Origin: Oscillospiraceae bacterium
Lineage (GTDB): Bacteria; Bacillota; Clostridia; Oscillospirales; Acutalibacteraceae
Length of the DNA: 34,595 nt
Direction of reading: 5' to 3'
Assembly (NCBI GenBank): GCA_015065925.1
Contig: SVPL01000027.1
Coordinates: 1-34,595, forward strand
The notes beneath the pieces were generated by a model. The model did not search any database. It was not told the origin of the DNA and saw only the letters and a program-made list of their open reading frames with translations. Positions within the stretch are counted from its first letter, which is position 1. Each line of letters starts with the position of its first letter. Below are positions 24,736 through 33,105 of this stretch, one piece after another. Position numbers and translations under genes: made by a program.

Positions 24736-25920
24736 ATGAAAGGCTTTATTTATGCTGATAACGCGGCAACAACGGCTCTTTCCAAACCCGTTTTGGAGGA
24801 AATGATGCCCTACCTTACAACCGAATACGGCAATGCCTCCAGTCTTTATGAGCTTGGCGGCAGAGCAAAAATGGCGGTTGAAAGGGCACGCGGTCAGGTA
24901 GCTGCAGCAATTGGCGCCGAGCAAAGGGAAATATACTTCACAGGCGGCGGTAGTGAGTCGGACAACTGGGCAATTAAGGGCACTGCCGAGGCTATGGCAA
25001 AAAAGGGCAAAAAGCACATTATTTCCACCGCTTTTGAGCATCACGCCGTTCTCCACACCTTAGAAAGATTAAAGAAAAACGGCTTTGAAATCACACTTCT
25101 TCCCGTTTATGAAAACGGAATTGTGCGTTTAGAGGACCTTGAATCGGCAATCCGCGAGGATACCGCTTTAGTTACCATAATGTATGCCAATAACGAAATA
25201 GGCACCATTCAGCCCATTGCTGAAATTGGTGAAATATGCAAAAAACACGGCGTTATTTTTCATACCGATGCCGTTCAGGCTGTGGGAAATCTAAAAATAG
25301 ATGTTAAGGCTGAAAATATCGACCTGCTTTCAATGTCATCTCACAAATTCCACGGTCCAAAGGGTGTAGGCGCCCTTTATATTCGTAAGGGTGTGGTAAT
25401 TCCCAATCTTATTGATGGCGGCGCACAAGAACGCAGTCGCAGAGCAGGTACCGAAAACACCGCAGGTATTGTGGGAATGGGCAAGGCTTTAGAGCTTGCC
25501 ACCGCAAATATGAATGAGCGAAATCAAAAGCTCACCCAAATCCGTGACAGAATAATGGAAGGCGCTTTAAAAATTGAGCGCAGTAGAGTAAACGGCGACA
25601 GAGTCTCCCGCCTTCCCGGTAATGTGAGCCTTTGTTTTGAGGGTATTGAGGGCGAATCTTTGCTTCTTATGTTGGATTTAAAGGGTGTTGCAGCATCGTC
25701 GGGCTCGGCTTGTACTTCAGGCTCCCTTGACCCAAGCCATGTGCTGCTTAGTCTTGGTTTACCCCACGAAATTGCCCACGGCTCGCTCAGACTCAGCTTT
25801 AGCGATGACAACACCTTGGAGGATGCAGATTATATTTTATCTGTTCTTCCCGAAATAATAGACCGACTTCGCAGTATGTCTCCCCTTTGGGACAGAATTA
25901 AGTCGGAAGAAAAAAATTAA
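24736..25920 (+). CDS. nifS: Cysteine desulfurase, NifS/IscS type
   Basis: The start ATG 24,736 lies after the promoter, with AAGGA 10 bases upstream; a frame extension back to 24,682 overlaps the -10 and is rejected. This leaves 394 residues. It starts with [15 protein letters not shown], the typical N-terminus. Other signatures are [26 protein letters not shown] with PLP-binding Lys204, and [10 protein letters not shown] with catalytic Cys326 in the flexible loop. It transfers sulfur from cysteine as persulfide to the IscU/NifU scaffold encoded 12 bases downstream. It is PLP-dependent and cytoplasmic. Confidence 0.97.
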   Translation: MKGFIYADNAATTALSKPVLEEMMPYLTTEYGNASSLYELGGRAKMAVERARGQVAAAIGAEQREIYFTGGGSESDNWAIKGTAEAMAKKGKKHIISTAFEHHAVLHTLERLKKNGFEITLLPVYENGIVRLEDLESAIREDTALVTIMYANNEIGTIQPIAEIGEICKKHGVIFHTDAVQAVGNLKIDVKAENIDLLSMSSHKFHGPKGVGALYIRKGVVIPNLIDGGAQERSRRAGTENTAGIVGMGKALELATANMNERNQKLTQIRDRIMEGALKIERSRVNGDRVSRLPGNVSLCFEGIEGESLLLMLDLKGVAASSGSACTSGSLDPSHVLLSLGLPHEIAHGSLRLSFSDDNTLEDADYILSVLPEIIDRLRSMSPLWDRIKSEEKN

Positions 25921-25932
25921 GGAGAAAAAACT

Positions 25933-26367
25933 ATGTATACTGAACAGGTTATGGAACATTTCACCAATCCCCGCAATGTTGGAGAGATTGAAAACGCCGA
26001 TGGTGTTGGCGAGGTTGGTAATGCCAAATGCGGAGATATAATGAAGATTTTTCTTAAAATTTCAAACGGAATTATTGAGGATGTTAAGTTTAAAACCTAC
26101 GGTTGCGCATCTGCAATTGCCACAAGCTCCATTGCAACCGAAATGATAAAGGGTCAACCCATTGAAAAGGCGGTTGAGCTTTCCAACAAGGCAGTTGTTG
26201 AGGCCTTAGGCGGACTTCCCGCACACAAAATCCATTGCTCCGTTTTGGCAGAGCAGGCAATTAAAGCAGCCCTTCGCGACTACTATGAAAAACAGGGTAT
26301 TGATCCCACCCCCATTTTGGGAGAACCCGTACACGATTGCCACGATTGTGAAGGCTGCCACGCATAA
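25933..26367 (+). CDS. nifU: Fe-S cluster assembly scaffold, NifU/IscU type
   Basis: 144 residues; AAGGAG lies just upstream of the ATG. The three scaffold cysteines are Cys33 (NAKCGD), Cys58 (TYGCASAI) and Cys102 (IHCSVLAEQA). The Asp after Cys33 (CGD) is the one that favours transient cluster binding. A short Cys/His-rich C-terminal tail (HDCHDCEGCHA) adds three further cysteines and is common in clostridial NifU-like proteins. It receives sulfur from the adjacent cysteine desulfurase and builds [2Fe-2S]/[4Fe-4S] clusters. It is the second gene of the operon. Confidence 0.96.
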   Translation: MYTEQVMEHFTNPRNVGEIENADGVGEVGNAKCGDIMKIFLKISNGIIEDVKFKTYGCASAIATSSIATEMIKGQPIEKAVELSNKAVVEALGGLPAHKIHCSVLAEQAIKAALRDYYEKQGIDPTPILGEPVHDCHDCEGCHA

Positions 26368-26406
26368 AATAATTGAAAATTTAAAATTTAAAATTGAAAT
26401 TATTAA

Positions 26407-26562
26407 CCGATAAAATTGGGGGTTATCGCACAAATTGGCGAATTACATCGTAGGGAACGGCCGGCGTGCCGTTCCTAAAAAATGTGGTAATTATACGGAA
26501 CAACACATTGGTTGTTCCCTACGCGTTTGAAAGGCGTTTCACCTTTCAAACTACAATTTATC
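26407..26562. repeat. Interspersed palindromic repeat, copy B
   Basis: Begins with CCGATAAA (26,407) and contains the 73-base core 26,450-26,522. It continues into a GTTTGAAAGG/CCTTTCAAAC hairpin and ends at a degenerate TTTATC (26,562). The right half matches copy C almost base for base; the left part is shorter than in copies A and C. It fills the nifU-mntP gap and directly precedes the mntP leader. Confidence 0.8.
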
Positions 26563-26607
26563 TCTTTATTGCAAAATATTGCTTTTAAAAAGAAAGGTCT
26601 GAACAGT

Positions 26608-27174
26608 TTGAGTATTATTGAACAACTGGGTATGGCGATTGCTCTAGCTATGGACGCCTTTGCTGTTGCCATATGCAAAGGTCTTACCGTTAAAAAAATA
26701 AAGCCCCGTCATCTTTTAATAACAGGACTTTATTTTGGTGGTTTTCAGGCGCTTATGCCACTTATAGGCTATTTTTTAGGCGTAAATTTCCGCCAGTACA
26801 TAGAGTCTGTTGACCATTGGATAGCCTTTGCTCTGCTTGGAATTATAGGCGCGAATATGATAAGGGAATCCTTTTCAAAGGACGAAGAAAATCATACTGA
26901 TGACTTTTCCTTTAAAAGTATGTTGCCTTTGGCGGTTGCAACCAGCATAGATGCTTTGGCAGTTGGTGTCACTCTTGCATTTTTAAAGGTGAATGTTGTA
27001 AGTTCGGTTTCACTCATAGGTGTGATAACCTTTATGATTTCTGCCGCAGGTGTTTTACTGGGCAGAACGGTAGGCTGCAAATTCAAATCCAAAGCAGAGT
27101 TTTTTGGTGGTGCAATACTTATTCTTATGGGACTGAAAATACTTTTGGAGCATTCAGGAATTATAAGCTTTTAA
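26608..27174 (+). CDS. mntP: Manganese efflux pump MntP
   Basis: The best start is TTG 26,608, ten bases after AGAAAGG, giving 188 residues (MSIIEQLGMAIALAMDAFAV), the usual MntP length; the next ATG at 26,632 would remove part of helix 1. Six hydrophobic helices are arranged as two related halves, with the conserved Asp in AMDAFAVAICKG and in TSIDALAVGVTLAF. It exports Mn(II) across the cytoplasmic membrane. No yybP-ykoY manganese riboswitch was recognised in the short leader, which instead contains the end of an interspersed repeat. It converges on the phage block through a shared terminator. Confidence 0.93.
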   Translation: MSIIEQLGMAIALAMDAFAVAICKGLTVKKIKPRHLLITGLYFGGFQALMPLIGYFLGVNFRQYIESVDHWIAFALLGIIGANMIRESFSKDEENHTDDFSFKSMLPLAVATSIDALAVGVTLAFLKVNVVSSVSLIGVITFMISAAGVLLGRTVGCKFKSKAEFFGGAILILMGLKILLEHSGIISF

Positions 27175-27184
27175 TTTATTTTTC

Positions 27185-27212
27185 AAGATTCGCTTAAAAT
27201 TTGGCGAATCTT
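27185..27212. terminator. Bidirectional terminator between mntP and the phage block
   Basis: AAGATTCGC (27,185-27,193) pairs perfectly with GCGAATCTT (27,204-27,212). TTTTTTATTTT follows on the plus strand, and TTGAAAAATAAATT on the minus strand. It serves the convergent mntP and phage tail genes. Confidence 0.85.
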
Positions 27213-27214
27213 TT

Positions 27215-29074
27215 TTATTTTATTCTTCGGTAATTTACATTCCACATCTTTGGGCAAAACATTCCATAGCCGTCAGATTTAATTTCAAAGCCATTGCAAT
27301 AACCCTTAGGCAACGGAAGCTTTATACTTCCTTCATCCTTTAACTGATAGGTACCGCAGGTCTTCCAAATAGCTTCACCAAAGGCTCTGTAATAAATATT
27401 AATTACACAGTCGGTGTTATTTAAATAGGTAAGACTTAAATAATTCGGCGCAACCCTTTGGTATTTTTCGTTTGGTAAAAAGGGTAATTTAAAGCTCCAA
27501 TTAACCCGCGCATCCCCTTCGCCTTTAGCAATATAAAGTCCTTGATGCAAGGCAAAATATATATTAGAATTAAAGTTAAAAATATCCCAAACCTTTTTAT
27601 TATCCTCGCTCCAGCAAAAGGATGTAACCGTGTCATAAACCCATATTCTGTCATCTGTCAGCATATAAACATATACGCCGTCATTTGTTGCTTTTTTCAC
27701 ATTACGGATTTGTAAATTCGAATGAAAAATCGCATTATCGCTTCCACCCGAATAACGCATAACGCCCTTATCGGAGCAATAAAACAGGGTGTCTCCAACC
27801 CGCGAAAGGGATTTTTCACACCCCTTTTTTATTCCGTTCAGGGATAACTGCCTTACACCGAAATTAGTTGCGTTGTAGCCTAAAATTCTAAAGCCTCCGT
27901 TTTCGGTAAAGCAAATAACGCTATCCTTCCACAGGGTAAGTCCCGTACACTCCTCGCTTAAATTCATAGACCACGCATCCTTCGGCTCGGACGCGTTATC
28001 ATAGAATAAAGAAGGATTATTAAGAGCAGAAATATGAAGCTTTTTTTCTTCATTATCAACACCAAAAAGTCGGTCCTCTGTTATTAAAAGATGAGAAAAT
28101 TTTGGGATAATGGGTTTTACTGTGATTACGGTTCCATTCTCCTCATCCTTGGCGGTAAAAGCTCCGTCAAAATATAGAGTATTGTCCTTAATATCGGTGA
28201 TTTTCAAAGACAGGTTGTTTAAATCAACCGAGCTTCCCGCTATTTCAACCTGTTGCCCAACCTTAAAAAATTCATCAAGAGGAATGGAATATGAGGTGTC
28301 TAATGAGGTTATAGTCATTTTGTTTCCCGAAAAGGCAACACTATGATTAAAGCCCACCGTTAAATCGTTCTCCATAGGACGATTGGCTGGATCACAGTAT
28401 TCAATTTTAAGACCTGCAGGCAGGGAGTTATAATTTGAAACATCCTTATCCAGAGTTATTCTTTTCCCAACCTCTATTAAGCTCACACCGTCCTCGGCGA
28501 GGGCGGTTTTTGTTTCAATAATTTTTATAGTATACTCTGTTGAAACATAATCATAGGTCAGGCGGAATTTCATACCTACCTTAAGGTTTTGTGACTCATC
28601 GCAAAAAGCGGAGGAGGACGCATCTGAGGTATAAAAAAAAGTTCGGGCATTTATAAAGGGCAACGCCACCTTAAGAGAATTGTTTTCACCAAAGGTCTTC
28701 CACACATCATAACCTATGTATATATTGTCAGGAAATACAAAAAATCTATTATTCCACAGTATGACTTCTCGGTCGGTATATGTTGGCAGTTTTGATAATT
28801 CATAGATGGCGGCGGTCTGATTTAAAATGCCGTCATCATCCATAAACACCTGCCTTAAGGTGTTGCCGTACCTTAAAAAAATAAAATTGTTGCATTTTAT
28901 AATCTGGTCGGGTGGGGAGTCATAAACAAATGCCTCCTGTCGCGACAAACGGGTATGACAGATATCAGAGCAGTGCAGATTTAAAGCGTCGGAAAGTTGA
29001 TTTTCCCCTATTCCGTTAAATCCGCCCTTCTCCTCAATCCACTTTACAGATGAATTTAAAAAAGGTAGCTTCAT
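27215..29074 (-). CDS. Large phage tail protein (podovirus nozzle-like, tentative)
   Basis: 619 residues, starting directly after the stop of the previous gene (TAA-ATG), with GGAGGGG as ribosome site. Repeated short beta-rich segments such as ILWNNRFFVFPDNIYIGYDVW, LFGVDNEEKKLHISALNNPS and DDRIWVYDTVTSFCWSEDNKK suggest a beta-propeller-like fold. Its size and its place after a small connector-like gene resemble tail tubular protein B (nozzle) of podoviruses. This is inference from order and style, not a recognised signature. It is the last gene of the phage block. No lysis, tail-tape or integrase gene follows. Confidence 0.55.
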   Translation of the reverse strand: MKLPFLNSSVKWIEEKGGFNGIGENQLSDALNLHCSDICHTRLSRQEAFVYDSPPDQIIKCNNFIFLRYGNTLRQVFMDDDGILNQTAAIYELSKLPTYTDREVILWNNRFFVFPDNIYIGYDVWKTFGENNSLKVALPFINARTFFYTSDASSSAFCDESQNLKVGMKFRLTYDYVSTEYTIKIIETKTALAEDGVSLIEVGKRITLDKDVSNYNSLPAGLKIEYCDPANRPMENDLTVGFNHSVAFSGNKMTITSLDTSYSIPLDEFFKVGQQVEIAGSSVDLNNLSLKITDIKDNTLYFDGAFTAKDEENGTVITVKPIIPKFSHLLITEDRLFGVDNEEKKLHISALNNPSLFYDNASEPKDAWSMNLSEECTGLTLWKDSVICFTENGGFRILGYNATNFGVRQLSLNGIKKGCEKSLSRVGDTLFYCSDKGVMRYSGGSDNAIFHSNLQIRNVKKATNDGVYVYMLTDDRIWVYDTVTSFCWSEDNKKVWDIFNFNSNIYFALHQGLYIAKGEGDARVNWSFKLPFLPNEKYQRVAPNYLSLTYLNNTDCVINIYYRAFGEAIWKTCGTYQLKDEGSIKLPLPKGYCNGFEIKSDGYGMFCPKMWNVNYRRIK

Positions 29075-29443
29075 TTAAACCCCTCCGCTTAACTTTGTGT
29101 TTTTAATAGGTATATTTTTTCGTCTGTAAGAAGCAGAAAGCTCGGCAAACTTTTCGTTAAAGGCAACTGAATAGGCATTTGCAGAGTCTATATCCATTTC
29201 CTTAAGAGCCAATACCGAAAATACATAATAAACATAAAGCAAAATATGTTCATCGTTCAAAATAAGAGGGGCATAGATGTTTTTTATCTCCTCATCACAC
29301 TTAATGGAAAGCTCTATACCGTATGGCGAAAATATTTCGTCAATAATCCGTTGCTCAAGACCCCTGACAATTTTGGTTACTTCCTTTGTATCGCAATAGG
29401 AAAACCGTTCCTCAACAGCAGAAATAATATTAAAAAGAGTCAT
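29075..29443 (-). CDS. Small phage protein, possible head-tail connector
   Basis: Chosen start ATG 29,443, one base after the upstream stop (29,445), with GAGGA in front. It gives 122 residues; a longer frame starting at 29,524 overlaps the preceding gene and has no ribosome site. The sequence MTLFNIISAVEERFSYCD is followed by acidic helical stretches with ENE-type residues and an YVYYVFSVLALKEMD segment. Length, helix content and position between the fibre-like and nozzle-like genes fit an adaptor that links portal and tail. No definite family is recognised. Confidence 0.5.
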   Translation of the reverse strand: MTLFNIISAVEERFSYCDTKEVTKIVRGLEQRIIDEIFSPYGIELSIKCDEEIKNIYAPLILNDEHILLYVYYVFSVLALKEMDIDSANAYSVAFNEKFAELSASYRRKNIPIKNTKLSGGV

Positions 29444-29444
29444 C

Positions 29445-30536
29445 TTATTCCTCCTCAAAAACAAAGTAAATTCTGCCTGCTTCCAAACTGCCGTTTTGGT
29501 ACATAGAATAATATTCATCAACACCTATAAGCTCAAAGCTGGCATTGGTAAGACGGGCATCTATTTGGTTTTTGGTGTAATAGTCTGAAAAATCAGGCTT
29601 TTCTGCTCCAAGGGGCTGAATATTAGCGCCGTCCCACCAATAATCGGGGACTCCCAGTTCTAAAATGTATAAATTATCACCTGTTTTCAGGTCATTTACG
29701 GTTTTTAGGTCGGGACGGGTATATTCCCCCGAAATCCAACTTAAAAGCTGTTGCTCAGTTTCAAAGCAAAGGGAATTTGCCTTGCCTAAAGCAATGGTTT
29801 TTGCAGTTTCGGCAATCTCCCTTATGGCGGGGTGCGTCAAAGAGTTCTCCTGATTATTATGCGCCTCAATCTGAGTTAAAGATGTGCTTATCGCCTCTGC
29901 TGCTGCATTTTGAGCAAGAGCAGTATTGCTTGCAACCTCTGAATGCATTTGAGTAATCGCCTTTGAAAGGCTTTGCATCTCGCTCAAGGCTTGTTCAGAT
30001 TCTAATGCCGACTGCTTCGCTTCAAAATTACTCTGATTAGCCTCTCCGCTTGCCGTAACTGCGGTATCTGCAAGAGAGGAAACCTCATTTTTAGTTGTCG
30101 CTATATTTTCAGCATCAATTGCAGTTTGCTCTGCCGCTGCTTCAGCCGAGTTTTTAAGCTCAGTAACCCTTTCAAGAAAATAGTTGTAAGGGTCGGGCGT
30201 GGGGGCAGAGGGTTCACAAACGGTATAACCGCTATTTTGAATTTGTATGGGCAGTTCGGTTGTGGTGGCGCGTTTGCTACCCGAGGTTCCAAACACCGAA
30301 ATATACATTATAGGCTCTTTTAGAACCTCAAAGGGAATGGTACAAGCGTTGTTTTCCAAGGGTACATGATACACAAGCTCACCCACACGAAAAATAGCGG
30401 TTTTTAAAAAATTATCCCAGCTTTGGTCAAAACTGAAGGCGGCTTCAACATAATTAACCGAATCGGCGGTTAGGACTCTGTAATCGGATGATATGCTTCC
30501 CCCTTCAACCTGAATGTTTAAGGTATAGCTTGACAT
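29445..30536 (-). CDS. Phage baseplate/tail-fibre-like protein with coiled coil
   Basis: 363 residues. The N-terminal domain (about 1-105), with FSFDQSWDNFLKTAIFRVG, CTIPFEVL and ISVFGTSGSKRATTTELPI, resembles the BppU-type N-terminal domain seen in upper-baseplate proteins of Firmicute phages. A long Ala/Gln/Glu-rich heptad region (about 125-245) should form a trimeric coiled coil. The C-terminal part has YYTKNQIDARLTN, a fibre-like repeat. It probably contributes to host attachment. Start ATG 30,536 follows AGGAGG. Confidence 0.7.
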   Translation of the reverse strand: MSSYTLNIQVEGGSISSDYRVLTADSVNYVEAAFSFDQSWDNFLKTAIFRVGELVYHVPLENNACTIPFEVLKEPIMYISVFGTSGSKRATTTELPIQIQNSGYTVCEPSAPTPDPYNYFLERVTELKNSAEAAAEQTAIDAENIATTKNEVSSLADTAVTASGEANQSNFEAKQSALESEQALSEMQSLSKAITQMHSEVASNTALAQNAAAEAISTSLTQIEAHNNQENSLTHPAIREIAETAKTIALGKANSLCFETEQQLLSWISGEYTRPDLKTVNDLKTGDNLYILELGVPDYWWDGANIQPLGAEKPDFSDYYTKNQIDARLTNASFELIGVDEYYSMYQNGSLEAGRIYFVFEEE

Positions 30537-30556
30537 ATTTTTTCCTCCTTAAACCC

Positions 30557-30904
30557 TTAAATGCTGTTTTCGTAATCGTTTTGAAGCTTCTCAACAAGAG
30601 AGGCAACATACTCATCCTGAGAAAGGGAGTTTTTAAGCGCCTGTTCAACAAAGCGGGGAACGGTAACCTCAACACCGCGCTTTATTAAAAAAGAACGGTC
30701 ATTTACGGCTACATAAACATCATCACGATATTTGCCGTTATCCTTGAAAAGCTTTATGGTAACAGACTGCTTCATATATTCCTCATTGGAGCGAACCCCA
30801 TTATCCTTTACAGCCTCTGCCAGCTCCTTTTGTCCCAAAGCCGCCTTAAGCTCAGCAATTTCCTTTTCTAAAGCGGCGGTGCTTTTGCTTTTTGTTTCTG
30901 CCAT
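30557..30904 (-). CDS. Small phage-block protein of unknown function
   Basis: 115 residues; CGGAGG precedes the ATG. An N-terminal helix ALEKEIAELKAALGQKELAE is followed by a compact region TIKLFKDNGKYRDDVYVAVNDRSFLIKRGVEVTVPRFVEQ. Similar small proteins often follow the capsid gene in clostridial phages; a decoration or joining role is possible. I do not recognise a named family with certainty. Confidence 0.6.
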   Translation of the reverse strand: MAETKSKSTAALEKEIAELKAALGQKELAEAVKDNGVRSNEEYMKQSVTIKLFKDNGKYRDDVYVAVNDRSFLIKRGVEVTVPRFVEQALKNSLSQDEYVASLVEKLQNDYENSI

Positions 30905-30980
30905 ATTAATTATTCCTCCGTTATTTTTAAATGCTCAGGGCACTAAAAAGCACCCTGAGTTTATATATTTGATTTTTAGA

Positions 30981-32195
30981 TTAGTTTGCGTATTCGTCTG
31001 CAAAGGTAGAACAGGATTCCACACGAATCATATAGTTTTCTACCAGGCGTTCTGCAGTTTTTGTAGCCTTCCAGCCTGCAGATGCCCTCTGATTGAGAGG
31101 GTCAGCAGTACCTGCCGAGCCTAACTGCTTTACAATGTGCTCAAGGCCGCCGTTTTCAAGCTCAGTAACACCATAAGCGTTGGCGCCAAGAATAAGGGTA
31201 GAGTAAACCGATATGCCATCCTGACCGCCCTCACCGGGATAAACCACAGCGCCTGCGGTTACAGTAACGGGAGTATCAACCGTAATGGTTGCGCTACCTG
31301 CATTGGCAGCGGTTGCGCTTACAACCTCTCTGAACTCACCCGAAACAATAATACCTCTGCCAACAAGCTTTTCGGCATCATCATCGGAAATCTTCTCGTT
31401 TACGGAAATCTGAGTAGCGGCAGATGCAGATGCTTTAACAGTAAGGCTTCTAGCCTCTGCGGTAAGGTCTTCACCACGAAAAATTTTCGCCTCATTAGAC
31501 TCAACAAAACGCACATTGCCGATTTTACCAACCTCGCCGTTGAAAAGGTTTTCGGGAGCCGAATATTTATGCGCATCCATCCACTCCTCGCTACGCATAA
31601 GGTCGTATGCAACAAAGGGGTGAATAATACCAACATAGCTGCCGTTGATGGTCTTTGCAAGATTGTTTTTAAGCTTTGCGGCGGCGCGTAAAATAATGTC
31701 CACGCTAAGCTTGGAGTCGGCGGTGAGAGAGGAACGGGCGCTTACATTTGTGGTAACGCCATCCTTAACAATGGGCGCGTACATAACATTTGTACCGCCG
31801 TTTAAAACCTCACGGGTAACGGTATCAAGGGTTCTGCCCGCCTGATCGCCTAAAATTTCGGTTGCCTGTACCATATTGGTATCAATGGTGGTAAGCTCCA
31901 GCATATCGGGAATACCAACCCAACCGCCGTACTGAGCAACGGTGGAAGAAACGGTGGAAACCTTAAGCTCCTGACCGTCGGGAGTAATACCCTCGGCAAG
32001 GGGCTTTGTAGCCTTGGGAAGGGGTGAGTATTTTCTGAACTCAATGGTCTTTCCGTTGCCCTTGGGTATGGGGTGCTTCTGACCGAACTGGTCGTGCACA
32101 AGATTTTCATTTGCATTATCACAAAGGTAATCCTTGTAATAGGTTCGCATATCATTAGAAAGGGTAGCTTCGTTGTTTTTAATTACTTCACTCAT
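30981..32195 (-). CDS. Major capsid protein, N4-gp56 family
   Basis: 404 residues; AAAGGAG precedes the ATG. Features typical of N4-gp56-type capsids: an N-terminal TYYKDYLCDNANENLVHDQFG, the KTIEFRKYSPLPKATKPLAEG segment split here only by naming, GGWVGIPDMLELTTID, an inserted domain with alternating Ala/Val/Thr (about 250-320), and a C-terminal KATKTAERLVENYMIRVES. It should form the HK97-fold shell. The scaffold gene lies immediately upstream and the small protein downstream. The frame is intact, with no frameshift or internal stop seen. Confidence 0.85.
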   Translation of the reverse strand: MSEVIKNNEATLSNDMRTYYKDYLCDNANENLVHDQFGQKHPIPKGNGKTIEFRKYSPLPKATKPLAEGITPDGQELKVSTVSSTVAQYGGWVGIPDMLELTTIDTNMVQATEILGDQAGRTLDTVTREVLNGGTNVMYAPIVKDGVTTNVSARSSLTADSKLSVDIILRAAAKLKNNLAKTINGSYVGIIHPFVAYDLMRSEEWMDAHKYSAPENLFNGEVGKIGNVRFVESNEAKIFRGEDLTAEARSLTVKASASAATQISVNEKISDDDAEKLVGRGIIVSGEFREVVSATAANAGSATITVDTPVTVTAGAVVYPGEGGQDGISVYSTLILGANAYGVTELENGGLEHIVKQLGSAGTADPLNQRASAGWKATKTAERLVENYMIRVESCSTFADEYAN

Positions 32196-32208
32196 TTAAA
32201 ATTCTCCT

Positions 32209-32853
32209 TTAAAATCCAATTTGTTCACCCATTAAGGCTTTTTTTGCAAGCTCCCTACGCTTTTCGGGGGTAAGGGTGCTAACAGATGTCTTAGCGGTGT
32301 AACCCTTTTGGGTAAGAGCCGACTCACTTGGTCTTGCTGCCTTTTGGCGGATACTGTCGGCAAGCTGCTTTGCCGCAAGCTCTGCCCCGTAACGCATCGA
32401 GGAGTCCATAATTTCATCAAGGTGGAGGACACGATATGCCGTTTCGGGGTCAACGCCCGCCTCTATAAGGCTGTTATAGGTAGAGTCGCTCTTTTCGGGG
32501 GCTTGTTCACCGCTTTGGGTGGCTTTTTCTGTTGAGTCAGGCAAATTGCCCGACTCCCTTTGCTCTGCCAATTTACTTTCAGCAGTTTTTTGTTCTTTGA
32601 ACCTTTTGTTTATAATGCCCTGCACCTTTTTGGCAAAGGCATCCTTATAGGGCCCTTTAATAAGCTCTTCAAAATCGACGGCTGAGCTGTCAATTTCTTT
32701 AGTCTCATCTGCAGGATTTTGATTTTCGGCATCTAAAGCGGGTGTGTTCACGGAACCGTCGCTCTTATTGGATATTTGGTTTTCCGCCGTTGCCCTTGGA
32801 ACAAGATTTTCATCCGCCTTTAAGCCGTTTAAATTTTCAGTTTCTTTTTGCAC
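32209..32853 (-). CDS. Phage capsid scaffold-like protein
   Basis: The best start is GTG 32,853, seven bases after AAGGAG, giving 214 residues (MQKETENLNGLKAD...). The protein is highly charged and low in complexity, and predicted to be helical: FEELIKGPYKDAFAKKVQGI followed by KRFKEQKTAESKLAEQRES, then a Gly/Ser/Glu-rich middle. It ends with LTPEKRRELAKKALMGEQIGF. This pattern and its place just before the capsid gene fit a scaffold. It is the first gene of the phage block and has no portal or terminase before it. Confidence 0.75.
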   Translation of the reverse strand: MQKETENLNGLKADENLVPRATAENQISNKSDGSVNTPALDAENQNPADETKEIDSSAVDFEELIKGPYKDAFAKKVQGIINKRFKEQKTAESKLAEQRESGNLPDSTEKATQSGEQAPEKSDSTYNSLIEAGVDPETAYRVLHLDEIMDSSMRYGAELAAKQLADSIRQKAARPSESALTQKGYTAKTSVSTLTPEKRRELAKKALMGEQIGF

Positions 32854-32891
32854 AAAAATTCTCCTTTCATCGTCTTTCCGAAGTGTCATTC

Positions 32892-32966
32892 CACGGTGAG
32901 TGGCGCCATAGCCGAAGTATTAAATGATATTGATTTTTCAAATTAATGCCTCGGCTTCTCACCGTG
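32892..32966 (-). promoter_or_regulatory. 75-base imperfect inverted repeat in the phage-block leader
   Basis: CACGGTGAG (32,892-32,900) pairs with CTCACCGTG (32,958-32,966). Inner AGCCGA/TCGGCT and ATTAA/TTAAT pairings extend the stem around an AT-rich loop. Because the inferred transcription start is about 32,967, the transcript would begin with this large hairpin. It ends about 40 bases before the GTG start. It could protect the mRNA, regulate translation or bind a repressor. Confidence 0.65.
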
Positions 32967-32973
32967 TGACTAT

Positions 32974-32982
32974 ATTATAGCA
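32974..32982 (-). promoter_or_regulatory. Extended -10 promoter of the phage block
   Basis: On the minus strand TGCTATAAT (TG-n-TATAAT) lies 8 bases upstream of the large inverted repeat. No consensus -35 was found. Confidence 0.6.
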
Positions 32983-33043
32983 AGACAAAAATTCCTTTTC
33001 CCCCCACCATTTAAATTTTAAAAAAGAAAACGGTTTTTGAATG

Positions 33044-33072
33044 TTGATTTTTTAATAGGAATGTGGCATAAT
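33044..33072 (+). promoter_or_regulatory. Promoter of the D-lactate dehydrogenase gene
   Basis: TTGATT (33,044-33,049), 17-base spacer, CATAAT (33,067-33,072). The ATG at 33,106 is about 26 bases downstream of the expected start site. Confidence 0.6.
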
Positions 33073-33105
33073 ATCTTTAAATAATTAATATACAGGAGTC
33101 TTTTT

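Noticed and set aside
26368-26607. yybP-ykoY manganese riboswitch before mntP
   Set aside because: The gap is filled by repeat copy B and a short leader, and the conserved riboswitch core was not recognised.
27215-32889. Complete prophage
   Set aside because: No integrase, terminase, portal, tape measure or lysis gene is present, and the flanks are ordinary chromosomal genes.
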